Below, piece by piece: positions 17,953-27,772 of a DNA stretch of 64,000 nt. Every line of letters begins with the position of its first letter. Position 1 is the first letter of the stretch. The translations under genes and the position numbers were made by a program. The DNA is from Rhodococcus sp. AW25M09 (GTDB lineage: Bacteria > Actinomycetota > Actinomycetes > Mycobacteriales > Mycobacteriaceae), in contig NZ_CAPS01000009.1 of NCBI RefSeq assembly GCF_000333955.1, positions 62,001 through 126,000 of the forward strand. The letters are read 5' to 3'. The notes under the pieces were generated by a model. It saw only the letters and a program-made list of their open reading frames with translations. It did not search any database and was not told the origin of the DNA.

Positions 17953-18383
17953 ACACCCTCCTCCCCCGTACCAGATTTGCCAGCCCCACTCCGTTAGAGG
18001 CTCCGAACGACCGCCCGACCCGAAAGACGAACATACGTCGGGCACGCGTTTGCCCCGATCTTCTCACGTCGGTGCGACGTCGACAGGGCAGGCGATTCAG
18101 ATCACAGCTAATCCGCCCCGACCCCGAAATCACAACGGATTCGCGACAGCACAGAAGCCGGACTGTCCATGAATCGTGGCGTTGAATCCGAAATCCATTG
18201 CAGAGGAGCACAATTGGACGATTTTGTGATATCTCGCCAGTCGCTGAAAGATTGCTCGAAAGCGTGGCTGCCACGTCGAGTTCGATGCGCCAACGACGGC
18301 GTTGCTACACCGGGCCGCGAATTACAATGCGATATTCATCCGAGTGAATGACGCTGTAATTGGCCTACGAACCGCGGCAATTC
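17953..18383. other. Gene-free stretch upstream of sugar transferase copy 1
   Basis: About 430 bases between the start of the sugar transferase gene and the end of the UDP-glucose dehydrogenase gene. I see no credible coding frame, RNA gene or long repeat. It presumably holds the promoter and 5' leader of the 17952 transcript; a GGGGGAGGAGGG ribosome site sits at its left edge. Confidence 0.5.
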
Positions 18384-19703
18384 TCAGGGTCTGCCCAAAC
18401 CTCGATAGGTCCAGCCAGCTTCCCGCCACTGTATGGGATCCAAGCAGTTTCGGCCGTCGATGAGCTTCTTGACGCGCACCACCGAATCCAGCATCTCCGG
18501 CTCCAACGCCTTGAATTCTTTCCACTCCGTCAGCACCAGCACCACGTCGGCGCCTTCGCACGCCCCGAGAGCGGAATTACTGTAGTTGAGAGTAGGGAAG
18601 AGAGCACGAGAGTTCTCCATCGCCTTGGGGTCGTACACGTTGACCGCCGCACCCTGCAGCTGGATCTGCCCGGCCACGTTCAGTGCCGGTGAATCACGGA
18701 CATCGTCGGAATCGGGCTTGAACGCTGCGCCGAGCACGGCGACCCGGGCACCGAGGAGCGACCCGCATGCCTCGCGCGCCAGCTCCACCATGCGGGTGCG
18801 GCGTCGCATGTTGATGTTGTCGACCTCGCGCAGGAACGTCAAAGCTTGGTCGGCACCGAGTTCACCGGCCCTGGCCATGAACGCCCTGATGTCCTTGGGC
18901 AGGCAACCGCCGCCGAAGCCGATACCGGCATTGAGGAACTTGCGGCCGATGCGTTCGTCGTGGCCGATGGCGTCGGCGAGCACGGTGACATCCGCTCCGG
19001 CGGCCTCACACACCTCGGAAATAGCGTTGATGAACGAGATCTTCGTGGCCAAGAACGCGTTCGCGGATGCCTTGACAAGCTCGGCCGTAGCCAGGTCCGT
19101 CACCAGAAACGGGATCTTCTCGTCGAGCAGCTGCGCGTAGACCTTACGGGCGAGCTCCTCAGCGCGACCGGGCTTGGCACGGTCGATTCCGAGTACGAGC
19201 CTATCCGGCCGCAATGTGTCTTTGACGGCATAGCCTTCACGTAGGAACTCCGGGTTCCAAGCAACCTCGACGTCGTCCCCAGCGGGCGCGAGTCCGCGAG
19301 CCACTCTGCCGAGCCGCTCGGCCGTGCCCACGGGAACAGTCGACTTTCCGAATATCACTGCCGGCTTGGTCAGCAGGGGAGCAAGCGTCTCGACTACCTG
19401 GTCGACGTACTTCATGTCTGCTGCGTACTCTCCCCTCTTCTGAGGGGTGCCGACACCCAGGAAATGAACTTCGGCAAACTCGGCTGCCTCTTCGTACGAG
19501 GACGTGAAACGCAGGCGCCCGGCCGCCGTATTGCGTTGAAGCACCTCCCGCAGCCCAGGTTCCCAGAACGGGACTTCGCCGGCCTCGAGCTTGCGCAGCT
19601 TGGCTTCGTCTACATCGACTCCGAGTACATCGTGACCCAGTTCCGCCATACAGGCCGCGTGCGTTGCGCCGAGGTATCCGGTTCCGAACACTGTTATACG
19701 CAT
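18384..19703 (-). CDS. UDP-glucose 6-dehydrogenase
   Basis: A complete 439-residue UDP-glucose/GDP-mannose dehydrogenase. The N-terminal Rossmann domain starts MRITVFGTGYLGATHAACMAE. FLGVGTPQ and FGKSTVPVGT follow, then GFGGGCLPKDIRAF with the catalytic cysteine, and a C-terminal UDP-binding domain with AVLGAAFKPDSDDVRDSPAL. It oxidises UDP-glucose twice to UDP-glucuronate with NAD, giving the acidic sugar of the EPS. AAGGAGA lies about 11 bases before the ATG. The gene stands between two sugar transferase paralogues, probably under its own promoter in the 177-base gap behind it. Confidence 0.95.
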   Translation of the reverse strand: MRITVFGTGYLGATHAACMAELGHDVLGVDVDEAKLRKLEAGEVPFWEPGLREVLQRNTAAGRLRFTSSYEEAAEFAEVHFLGVGTPQKRGEYAADMKYVDQVVETLAPLLTKPAVIFGKSTVPVGTAERLGRVARGLAPAGDDVEVAWNPEFLREGYAVKDTLRPDRLVLGIDRAKPGRAEELARKVYAQLLDEKIPFLVTDLATAELVKASANAFLATKISFINAISEVCEAAGADVTVLADAIGHDERIGRKFLNAGIGFGGGCLPKDIRAFMARAGELGADQALTFLREVDNINMRRRTRMVELAREACGSLLGARVAVLGAAFKPDSDDVRDSPALNVAGQIQLQGAAVNVYDPKAMENSRALFPTLNYSNSALGACEGADVVLVLTEWKEFKALEPEMLDSVVRVKKLIDGRNCLDPIQWREAGWTYRGLGRP

Positions 19704-19880
19704 ACTCGGCCAGTCTCCTTGGTGTCATCGGCAACCGCGACAGCGCCGCGATACCGAGTCGACATTGAGCGCTCCAGGCCAACGAACGGGTAACGCCGGC
19801 TGAATGGAAAATGAGCATCGGTTGGTTACCCGGCGGCCGAAACCGCAAACGGCAAGCCGTTACCCCAGGAGCACGCAGCC

Positions 19881-21386
19881 TCAATAGGCTCCGTCACTCT
19901 TGACCACGGCCACTGCCGTTTTCGCTACGATGAGCAAATCGCCTGTCATAGACCAATTTTCGACATAAGAGAGATCGAGGCGCACACTCTCCTCCCATGA
20001 CAGATCCGACCGGCCGCTCACCTGCCAGAGCCCGGTGATTCCCGGCTTGACTAGCAGTCGACGACGCACCTCACCGTCGTACGTCTCCACTTCACTGCGC
20101 AAAGGCGGCCGGGGGCCCACCACACTCATCTCACGCTTGAGCACATTGACGAACTGCGGCAGCTCGTCGAGGCTGAACTTACGCATCACTTTTCCCACTC
20201 GAGTGACTCTCGGGTCGTCGCGCATCTTGAACAGCACACCGCCCGCTCCCTCATTGAGGCCGGCCAGCTCCTGGACGCGCTTGTCCGCATCCTGCACCAT
20301 GCTACGAAACTTGATCATCTGGAAAGGCTTGCCGTCGATACCCATTCGCTCGGAGCTGTAGAAGACTCGCCCCTTGCTGGTGAGCTTGATGATCACTGCG
20401 AGCGTGATCAGGACCGGCGAGATCAGCAGCAACACCGTGGCCGCGAACAACAGGTCGAATGCAGTTTTGCCGAATCGCTTCGCGCCGTTGTACTGCGGCT
20501 TCTCGACGTGGATCAGCGGGAAATTAGCCACCGGGCGCATCACCAGACGAGGACCGGCTACATCCACGACGCCGGGCGACACGACAAGGTCCACATTCTT
20601 CTTCTCCAGATCCCACACCATCTTTCGCAGACCGTGGTGGCCGATATGTTCGGTTGCCGTCACAGCCACGGTGTCGGCACCGGACATCTCGATGGCCTCG
20701 ACGACGCAGTGCTCGTCACCCAACACGGGAATCTCGGTACCTTCGACCGTGACCGTGGTGTTCTGGTCCGGTTCGTAATTGGGCAGACACATGCCGACCA
20801 CTCTGTACCCGGCCTCCGGCGACCGCTCGAACGACCTTGCCATGGACAATGCCGAACTACGGCTCCCCACGATCAGGACGGCTGTCTGACATTCACCGCG
20901 AGAACGATTGCGAGCCAGCAACTTTCGCCACATCCAACGGCTCAGCAGCAAGCCCATCAGCCCGGTCGGCAGCGCGATGGCCAGATAGAGCCGAGCGATA
21001 TCGAGTCGGAACAACAGCGATACGATCGCGACTGTGCCGAAAAGCTTGAAAGCGGCCGAGATGATCCGTCGGTATTCCTCGGACCCGTTCCCGATGACGC
21101 GAGGAGATCTGGTGCGAAAGATGACCAGGAACGTCAGCCACAGAACTGCGAGCACCCCAGAAACGCCCACATAGCTCGCTACCGACCAGGGCTCGCGAAA
21201 GTTGACCTCTCCGAACCTGATGACCTGCGCGACTGTCACGGCCCCTAGAACGACAATCGTGTCGGTAACGCGCAGGCCCTCCATGTAGCGAGCCTCCCAA
21301 TCGCGGCGCGATGCAAGCCGGGGCAAGGTCTGCGAACCCGCCCGCCAGGATCCCGCACTCTGGGATTCCACATCACTGACCGACAC
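19881..21386 (-). CDS. Initiating sugar-phosphate transferase (polyprenyl glycosylphosphotransferase), copy 2
   Basis: About 501 residues with the same plan as copy 1: four helices, a central domain starting AVLIVGSRSSALSMARSF, a fifth helix, then GRVFYSSERMGIDGKPFQMIKFRSM, KFSLDELPQFVNVLKREMSVVG and TGLWQVSGRSDLSWEESVRL. The C-terminal catalytic domains of copies 1 and 2 are almost identical, so duplication is recent or they are kept similar by conversion. A GTG start at 21386 is preferred because GGGGGAAG precedes it, mirroring the start of copy 1. Two near-identical initiators may serve different polymers or growth phases. Confidence 0.91.
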   Translation of the reverse strand: MSVSDVESQSAGSWRAGSQTLPRLASRRDWEARYMEGLRVTDTIVVLGAVTVAQVIRFGEVNFREPWSVASYVGVSGVLAVLWLTFLVIFRTRSPRVIGNGSEEYRRIISAAFKLFGTVAIVSLLFRLDIARLYLAIALPTGLMGLLLSRWMWRKLLARNRSRGECQTAVLIVGSRSSALSMARSFERSPEAGYRVVGMCLPNYEPDQNTTVTVEGTEIPVLGDEHCVVEAIEMSGADTVAVTATEHIGHHGLRKMVWDLEKKNVDLVVSPGVVDVAGPRLVMRPVANFPLIHVEKPQYNGAKRFGKTAFDLLFAATVLLLISPVLITLAVIIKLTSKGRVFYSSERMGIDGKPFQMIKFRSMVQDADKRVQELAGLNEGAGGVLFKMRDDPRVTRVGKVMRKFSLDELPQFVNVLKREMSVVGPRPPLRSEVETYDGEVRRRLLVKPGITGLWQVSGRSDLSWEESVRLDLSYVENWSMTGDLLIVAKTAVAVVKSDGAY

Positions 21387-21795
21387 TGCTTCCCCCCGGT
21401 ACGCGCTCAATAGTCCGCAACGATGCACGGCGTTGCCCTGCTCCACCCCGGTGTGCTTGCAACGGCGTAAACCAGCCACCGATGATCGTTTTCTGGTGCA
21501 ACACTATGTCCAACCGCGACAATCCGCATGGCCGGACCACCTGGGTCGACCGTGGAACTACGTCCGTCCTCAAACCGACTGGTCTAGAGGATATTGTCGA
21601 TCGAGCCCGATACCGCGGCTGGAAACGACTCGAAAGTGGACGTGCATGCATGTTTCCATTAGTGCCGTTGGAACGACCGAGTGTCAACGGTTGTCAGTCG
21701 AACGCAGGACACTGAGGTAGCGCTCCTTCCGGCATCGACCCCGTCCGGCCTCGGTCGTCTCGGAGGTATCCGGTGCGCACGCTAACCTTGCACAC
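21387..21795. other. Gene-free stretch between divergent genes
   Basis: About 409 bases between the start of sugar transferase copy 2 (minus) and the lipase-like gene (plus). No convincing coding frame, hairpin or repeat was found. Both promoters must lie here; no element could be assigned by eye. Confidence 0.5.
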
Positions 21796-22998
21796 ATGTT
21801 CGCCTCGTCTGCTTGTCGCGTCGGAACCATTGCCGTAGTCGGCATCCTGACGCTCGCTGGTTGCTCCCAGGAGACACCGCGCGCGGTGGCAGTGCTCGAT
21901 ACCCCGCTTCCCGATATTGCCCCGTCGGTACTCGACCTACGTGGAACCATCGTCCAATCTACCCCGGTCGAAGGCCTGGATCCCGCTCTCGCAGACAAGC
22001 TCGGCGAGGCGCGCACCGTCATCTATCGGTCTGTCTCCGCATACGACGGTCAGGCATCGGAAGTGGCGTCGACGGTGTACCGGCCGCGCGGAGACGCGCC
22101 GGCCGGCGGCTGGCCCGTCATCTCGTACGGGCACCCCACCACCGGACTCGGCCAGGACTGCGGGCCGTCGCTCAGCCCGGATCTGCGGGGCTACGCACCC
22201 ACCCTCGCCGCCATCGCCGAGGCCGGGTTCGTCGTGACGATGACCGACTTTCAGGGTTTGGGCTGGCCGGGCGAGCACCCCTACCTCGAGCCACGGACCG
22301 CCGGATTCAACATGATCGACGCCGTGCGAGCAGTGCGTAACCAATACCCGGACACCTCCGACAAATGGATGGCCGTCGGCGGATCGCAGGGTGGCCAAGC
22401 ATCTTGGGCCGCAAACGAATACAGCGCAGACTACGGGTCGGGCCTGAACCTCGTCGGCAGCGTGTCCACCTCGCCTGCAGCCGATATCACCGGCTTTGCC
22501 GAGGCCGCTCGAAACGAGACGTTGACCGGTGCGCAAACCGCCTTCATGCCGCTGATCATCGACGGCCTTTCGGTGGTTCACCCCGATCTCGAGCAGAGCG
22601 ACTACCTGCGGGGTGCTGCCGCAGGTGAGCTGACCGGCCTGACGTCGTGTGCACTTCCCGACACCGAGAAAGCGGCCCTGTCCACCCAACTCGACGCATC
22701 ACAGGTGCAGCCGGCATCGGACGAGGCGACCGATCGACTCACCGAGTGGCTCACCGAGGCCTCACTCCCCCAGCGACGAGCACCGGCACCGATGCTGGTG
22801 ATCAACGGATCCGACGACGAATTGATCCTGCCCGCATGGGTTTCCAAGGCCGTCGACGCCGGATGCCGCATCGGCGACCGAATCGTGCACCGCGAGATGG
22901 CCGGTCAAGGCCACGTCGACGCCGACGCAGGCGACGAGATGTACCAGTGGATGCTCGAGCGGTTCTCGGGCAATGATGCACCCAACGAGTGCCCCTGA
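21796..22998 (+). CDS. Secreted lipase-family alpha/beta hydrolase lipoprotein
   Basis: About 400 residues. The N-terminus is a lipoprotein signal (VGTIAVVGILTLAGC), so the enzyme should be tethered outside the membrane. The body fits the secretory lipase (LIP) type of alpha/beta hydrolase: PAGGWPVISYGHPTTGLGQDC, ATIA-type segment before TMTDFQGLG, and the nucleophile elbow AVGGSQGGQAS (Ser in GxSxG). The C-terminal region holds an acid (NGSDDELILP) and a histidine (EMAGQGHVDAD). Substrate unknown; ester groups on the EPS or envelope lipids are possibilities. It overlaps the following acyltransferase gene by about ten bases, so the two are coupled. Confidence 0.85.
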   Translation: MFASSACRVGTIAVVGILTLAGCSQETPRAVAVLDTPLPDIAPSVLDLRGTIVQSTPVEGLDPALADKLGEARTVIYRSVSAYDGQASEVASTVYRPRGDAPAGGWPVISYGHPTTGLGQDCGPSLSPDLRGYAPTLAAIAEAGFVVTMTDFQGLGWPGEHPYLEPRTAGFNMIDAVRAVRNQYPDTSDKWMAVGGSQGGQASWAANEYSADYGSGLNLVGSVSTSPAADITGFAEAARNETLTGAQTAFMPLIIDGLSVVHPDLEQSDYLRGAAAGELTGLTSCALPDTEKAALSTQLDASQVQPASDEATDRLTEWLTEASLPQRRAPAPMLVINGSDDELILPAWVSKAVDAGCRIGDRIVHREMAGQGHVDADAGDEMYQWMLERFSGNDAPNECP

Positions 22999-23663
22999 TC
23001 GATGAGACGCTGACGGCGCTTGCACCTACAGTGGATCGGGTGACCGACAAGACATCCCTCCTCACCTCTGCAGCGGCCGTCTGGGCATATCCACTCTGGA
23101 AGGCAGTGCACCGGGCAGGTGTGGCCGACGACATCGCAGCGGACGTGGCCAAATGGGCCGAATGTCTCGAAGTCGAGGCCATCAGCGCACTCGATCCCTA
23201 CCGACGATTCGCCTACATCGCCGGCGCGCTGCCCGAGTTCAGAACCCTTGTGCACTACCGCATCAGGCACATCGGGATGGTTCAACGGTTAGTACTGAAG
23301 AAGCTCTATCCGGGACTGTCCACCCTGACGCTCGAAGCAGGATCCATCGGCCCCGGACTGTTCATCCAGCACGGCCTGGGCTCGATCATCACCGCAGAAC
23401 ACATCGGTAAGAACTGCTGGATCAATCAGCACGTGAGCCTCGGCTACACGGCCAAGGGCCGCCCGGTCATCGGCGACAACGTCCGCGTGGGCGCGGGCGC
23501 CGCGGTACTGGGCCCGATCACCATCGGCAACGACGTGACCATCGGCGCGAACGCCACGATTCTGCACGACGTAGCGCCGGGAACCGTCATGGTGTCACCG
23601 CCGGCCATGACTCTCGAACACGCGAAGGCCACCCGTCGCGCTCAGTTGGAACCGCCGGCCTGA
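22989..23663 (+). CDS. Serine acetyltransferase-like hexapeptide acyltransferase
   Basis: About 224 residues: an alpha-helical N-terminus of roughly 100 residues, then left-handed beta-helix repeats (IGPGLFIQHGLGSIITAEHIGKN, INQHVSLGY, VIGDNVRVGAGAAVLGPITIG, VTIGANATILHDV). The layout is that of serine acetyltransferase, but within an EPS locus it more probably acetylates a sugar. The GTG at 22989 lies within the end of the lipase gene; a second GTG at 23040 is possible. The 3' end overlaps the opposing glycosidase gene by 22 bases. Confidence 0.78.
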   Translation: MPLIDETLTALAPTVDRVTDKTSLLTSAAAVWAYPLWKAVHRAGVADDIAADVAKWAECLEVEAISALDPYRRFAYIAGALPEFRTLVHYRIRHIGMVQRLVLKKLYPGLSTLTLEAGSIGPGLFIQHGLGSIITAEHIGKNCWINQHVSLGYTAKGRPVIGDNVRVGAGAAVLGPITIGNDVTIGANATILHDVAPGTVMVSPPAMTLEHAKATRRAQLEPPA

Positions 23664-24757
23664 ATCACGGCATCGAGCGCGGGCTTGGGGCTGAAGTCCG
23701 ACCGAACCAAACCAGCGTTGAGCTCGTCCACTGCGTTGCCGGTGTCGTAGTCACGGAAGTCGAACAGGAAGATCCCGCCGCAGTAGGACATTCTCCGCAG
23801 GTAGTCGATGCCGTCCACCAACAGCTCGGCCTGCTTGTCCTCGGAGACGCTCTCCGGTCCCGTGCCGGAGGCTGCCCCGAACTCGGTGAACCAGATCTTC
23901 TTGTCACGGTCACCGTTGACCACCATCGTCTCGCGGATTCGCGCGATCGCCGTGTTGGAGCTGTACGACTGCGCCGATGCCTCGCTCAGACGATCGGGGG
24001 CACTATAGGGATGCATCGCGATGGCGTCGAAGAAGGGCCCTGCGCCGGCCGCATACAGGCCCTTGACGAAGCTCGCCGGGCTCAGATCCGTCTCGTTGTC
24101 GATGGTGGGCGACGTGCCTCCGGTCAAAACCTCGATCGACGGGTCGATACTTTTGATTTTCTCGTAGGACTGCTTCAGCATCGGAACATAGGTCTGTAAA
24201 TCCACGCCGGGTCCGAATGTGGCACCAGTATTGGGCTCATTCCAAATTTCCCACGTTCGAATTCGGTCTTTGTAGCGGTTTGCTGCCAATTTTGCGAACT
24301 CAGAGAACTTTTGTGGATCGGACGGCTTCGGGTGCATGACATTTCTGTTGGCCGGGTCGACGTCCCACCACGGTGCCCACGTCGCAACTCCCAGAATGTC
24401 GAGACCGGCGTCGGAAAACGCCTCGACCTGCGCGTCGGTAGAAACCCAATCGTAAACACCGGGATACGGTTCGATGACGGGCCAATGAATTGTGAGTCTG
24501 ACCGCGCCGAATCCGTACTGAGATATCAGCGAACTCTGTTTCGTCAGCAGGCCTTTCGAGTCCGACGCAGTCACCGCTGTCAGGCCGAGATGTCCGACCG
24601 ACGGCTGGCATCCGTCAGCCGTCGCAGCTGCCGTCGGAGTAGGTGCTACCTCTTCGTCGGCCGCGTGATCGGCCGACGAACACGCAGTCAACAGCAGCGA
24701 CGTCAACCCGATCGATGCCATCAATGTTCGGCACCGCCGGCGTCTCACGGCCTGCAT
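23642..24757 (-). CDS. Clan GH-A glycoside hydrolase-like lipoprotein
   Basis: About 371 residues with lipoprotein signal (LMASIGLTSLLLTAC). The body is a TIM-barrel glycosidase of clan GH-A: FGAVRLTIHWPVIEPYPGVYDW, IRTWEIWNEPNTGA with the acid/base Glu in the NEP motif, and KKIWFTEFGAASG with the nucleophile Glu. Cellulase-like and GH39/GH5-like proteins share this plan. It may trim or release the polymer at the cell surface, as glycosidases inside polysaccharide loci often do; the substrate is not evident. A paralogue with an ordinary secretion signal lies at 41361-42467. Divergent from sugar transferase copy 3. Confidence 0.87.
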   Translation of the reverse strand: MQAVRRRRCRTLMASIGLTSLLLTACSSADHAADEEVAPTPTAAATADGCQPSVGHLGLTAVTASDSKGLLTKQSSLISQYGFGAVRLTIHWPVIEPYPGVYDWVSTDAQVEAFSDAGLDILGVATWAPWWDVDPANRNVMHPKPSDPQKFSEFAKLAANRYKDRIRTWEIWNEPNTGATFGPGVDLQTYVPMLKQSYEKIKSIDPSIEVLTGGTSPTIDNETDLSPASFVKGLYAAGAGPFFDAIAMHPYSAPDRLSEASAQSYSSNTAIARIRETMVVNGDRDKKIWFTEFGAASGTGPESVSEDKQAELLVDGIDYLRRMSYCGGIFLFDFRDYDTGNAVDELNAGLVRSDFSPKPALDAVIQAGGSN

Positions 24758-24937
24758 TCAGTCACGTCCTACTCATCTTTCGGTGATACCTGACACAAAT
24801 CGTGTGCGCCCAGTAACGCTTTCGCGTCCTCCTGCGAATACTTAGCAGCGCTCGGGGAAATCACATTCGGTCGGTTCTTACCAGTTCGTTGTAAAGCTCA
24901 GTCTGTTTCGTAGCACTGCCAGACACGGAGATCGCAC

Positions 24938-26491
24938 ATGAATGTCGCCCTCGGCAAACTCGCATCAGGTTACAACCCGGTTAAGTCGACCTCTGATTCG
25001 GCGGACCTTCCCACGCTGATCTCGTCCTCCGAAGAAGCTTACGTCCCGGCAAAACGGACCGAGTGGCAGCGCAGCTACCGACGCAAGGTTCTGCTGACCG
25101 ACGCCGCCGTCATCGTCGCCGCGCTCGTCAGCGCACAACTGATCAGATTCGGTGCCCCCGCAACCGACTCGCCCGAGACCCTCAGCGCATTGATCTTCTT
25201 CACGGCCTTTTCCGCCGCCCTCGGAATCGTCTGGCTGCTTTCGCTCGGCTTCGTTCAGTCCAGGGACCCACAACTGATCGGCAACGGTGCGGACGAGTAC
25301 CGACGAGTCGTTTCGGCCACCGGATGGCTGTTCGGCGGCATCGCCGTCGCAGACCTTCTCGTCCAGTCCGGCATCGCCCGCGGCTACCTGGCCATCGCGC
25401 TGCCGATCGGCCTCATCGGTCTCTTGGCCGGACGCCGCTTCTGGCGACGGAACCTCGCCCGGAAGCGTTCGGCCGGGAGCTATCTCAGTGAGGTCATCGT
25501 GATCGGCAACGTCACGTCGATCAAGAGAATTTCGGGCAACTTCGACAACGCGGCCGACGCCGGCTACCGCGTGATCGGTGCGTGCATCCCCGGGTACATC
25601 GGTGCCGCCGGAGCAACAGTCGACGCGAACGGCCGAACCATCGAGATTCTCGGTGACGAAACCGCGATCGACAACGCACTCCGGAAGACGTCCGCAACAA
25701 CGGTCGCCGTCGCAGCCGTCGAGCATCTCGGCTACGAGCGGATGCGTGATCTGGCGTGGAAGCTCGACAAGCACAGGATCGATCTGGTGGTCGCTCCCGG
25801 AGTGGCAGACATCGCCGGGCCTCGGCTCAAGATCCGACCCATCGACAACCTGCCACTGCTGCACGTCGACCGCCCGAAGTACGACGGTGCGACCAGGCGA
25901 AGCAAGACGGTATTCGACTTCGTCCTCGCCTCTGTCGCGCTGATCGTGCTGTTTCCCGTGTTGGCCGCAGCCGCCATCGCCATCAAGGTCGGCGACCGAG
26001 GGCCGATCTTCTATCGCCAGGAGCGAGTGGGCCTGCAGGGCGAGAGGTTCCGCATCTGGAAACTGCGAACCATGGTGGTCGATGCAGACTCGGCCATCGC
26101 CGATGCACGACAGGACGCGGATCAGCAGACCTCGGTTTTCTACAAGTCGGCCACCGACAGTCGGATCACCAAAACCGGCCGGGTGCTACGCAAGCTGAGC
26201 ATCGACGAACTTCCGCAGCTGTTCAACGTGCTGGCCGGCGAGATGAGCATCGTCGGCCCCCGCCCGCTGGTTCCGGGCGAAGGTGCGGACGTGGAGAACT
26301 TCATCGAGCGCCGCGGCCTCGTCAAGCCCGGTGTCACCGGGCTGTGGCAGGTTTCGGGTCGGTCGGATGTAGCCGAGTCGGAGCGAATTCGCCTGGACCA
26401 TTACTACGTCGACAACTGGTCCGTCGTTCAGGACCTCGTGATCATCTGGCGGACCGCTGCTGCAGTGCTCAAATCGGACGGCGCATACTGA
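24938..26491 (+). CDS. Initiating sugar-phosphate transferase (polyprenyl glycosylphosphotransferase), copy 3
   Basis: About 517 residues, same architecture as copies 1 and 2: N-terminal helices, a central domain (SEVIVIGNVTSIKRIS), a helix (FDFVLASVALIVLFPVLAAAAIAIK), then GPIFYRQERVGLQGERFRIWKLRTM, LSIDELPQLFNVLAGEMSIVGPRPLVPGE and TGLWQVSGRSDVAESERIRL. The catalytic part differs more from the other two and is nearer to the WbaP/CpsE type, so another starting sugar is plausible. GGAG precedes the ATG. It begins a plus-strand run; the next gene starts one base after its stop. Confidence 0.92.
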   Translation: MNVALGKLASGYNPVKSTSDSADLPTLISSSEEAYVPAKRTEWQRSYRRKVLLTDAAVIVAALVSAQLIRFGAPATDSPETLSALIFFTAFSAALGIVWLLSLGFVQSRDPQLIGNGADEYRRVVSATGWLFGGIAVADLLVQSGIARGYLAIALPIGLIGLLAGRRFWRRNLARKRSAGSYLSEVIVIGNVTSIKRISGNFDNAADAGYRVIGACIPGYIGAAGATVDANGRTIEILGDETAIDNALRKTSATTVAVAAVEHLGYERMRDLAWKLDKHRIDLVVAPGVADIAGPRLKIRPIDNLPLLHVDRPKYDGATRRSKTVFDFVLASVALIVLFPVLAAAAIAIKVGDRGPIFYRQERVGLQGERFRIWKLRTMVVDADSAIADARQDADQQTSVFYKSATDSRITKTGRVLRKLSIDELPQLFNVLAGEMSIVGPRPLVPGEGADVENFIERRGLVKPGVTGLWQVSGRSDVAESERIRLDHYYVDNWSVVQDLVIIWRTAAAVLKSDGAY

Positions 26492-26492
26492 C

Positions 26493-27772
26493 GTGGCAGA
26501 AGTCCCCAACGAACAGCACGCATCACTGTCGCTTCATGGATTGTCCGTCTGTGTGGTGGCCTGCCACTACGCACCCGAGACGACCGGAAGCGCGCCGTAC
26601 AACACCGCACTTGTCGAAGCACTCAGCAGCGCAGGTGCGGATGTGGACCTGATCACCGGAATTCCGCACTACCCGCAGTGGGTAATTCAGGATTCCCGCT
26701 ACCGTCGCGGCATCATGTGGCGCGAGACAAAGGGGAACGTCCGAATACGACGGGTCCGCCACGCAGTGCCCGCCGCGCCGAATCTGATCGGCCGTGCACG
26801 GATGGAGCTGAGCTTCGCTACCCTGGCAGCACCTTTGGTACGCGCCTCCCGTGCGGACGTCGTCATTACCGTCACCCCCTCCTCGGGGCTCTGCTTGCCG
26901 CCTCTCTCGGCCACCGTAGGCGGCCGCTGGGAGTTGTCGTGCACGATCTGAGCGGAAACGCAGCATCCCAGTCCGGCACCACCGGCGGCACAGCCGGACG
27001 CGTGGTCGGATCCTTCGAGTACCTACTGGCTCGGCGCGCAGACTCGATCGGTGTCATCACCCCACGATTCCGCGATGTGCTCACCGAGAACGGCGTCGAC
27101 GCGACCAAGATCGTCGACCTGCCTATCTTCACGCACATTTCTGGATCGACCGAGACGACGCATGAAGCCCGCGCGCGGCTCGGATGGACCGACACCGACC
27201 GACGCGTCGTGGTTCATACCGGCAACATGGGCATGAAACAGGGACTCGAATCGGTGGTCGGTGCCGCTCGGATGGCTCACGAGCAGTCGATGCCGATCAC
27301 CTACGTGATGGTGGGCGACGGTAATCAGCGACAGCAACTCGTCTCTGCTGCTGGCGAACTACCGACGATGAAATTTGTCGACCCCGTGGACGAGGAGACG
27401 TATCCCAGTGTGTTGGCCGCCGCCGACGTGCTGCTGCTCAACGAGCGTCCGGGAGTCAGGGAGATGTCGCTGCCGAGCAAGCTGACGTCCTACGTCGCGG
27501 CCTCTCGGCCGATTGTGGCCGCAACCGAACCCGGTGGCATCTCACACTCAGTACTCGACGAATACTCCTCTGCGCTGTTCGCAACTCCGGGTGACCCAGC
27601 GGCCCTCAACCGCGCGGTGATGACCCTTGACGGCAACCCGGCAGAGGTCGATCGACTCATCCTTGCAGCCAGAGATCTTGGCGACGCGCGCTACAGTGCA
27701 TCCGCCGGTCGCGAGGGGTTCAGGCGCTTCGCGCACAACCTGGCCCGCCGCGATCGGGAAGGAACCAGATGA
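26493..27772 (+). pseudogene. WcaI-like GT4 glycosyltransferase interrupted by a one-base frameshift
   Basis: The first frame (26493-26951) gives the N-terminal GT-B domain: VCVVACHYAPETTGSAPYN, LITGIPHYPQW, VVITVTPS. The rest continues in the next frame to 27772: GALLAASLGHRR, GVVVHDLSGNAA, VVHTGNMGMKQGLESV, VMVGDGNQ, LNERPGVREMSLPSKLTSYVA. The readings join at about 26880-26884, within CCCCCTCCTCGGGG, where a single missing base would restore VTPSLGALLA. Both halves are well preserved, so the lesion is recent, a sequencing error, or much less likely a programmed shift. As written the protein ends at 152 residues and should be inactive. The GTG start sits one base after the previous stop. 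Confidence 0.85.
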
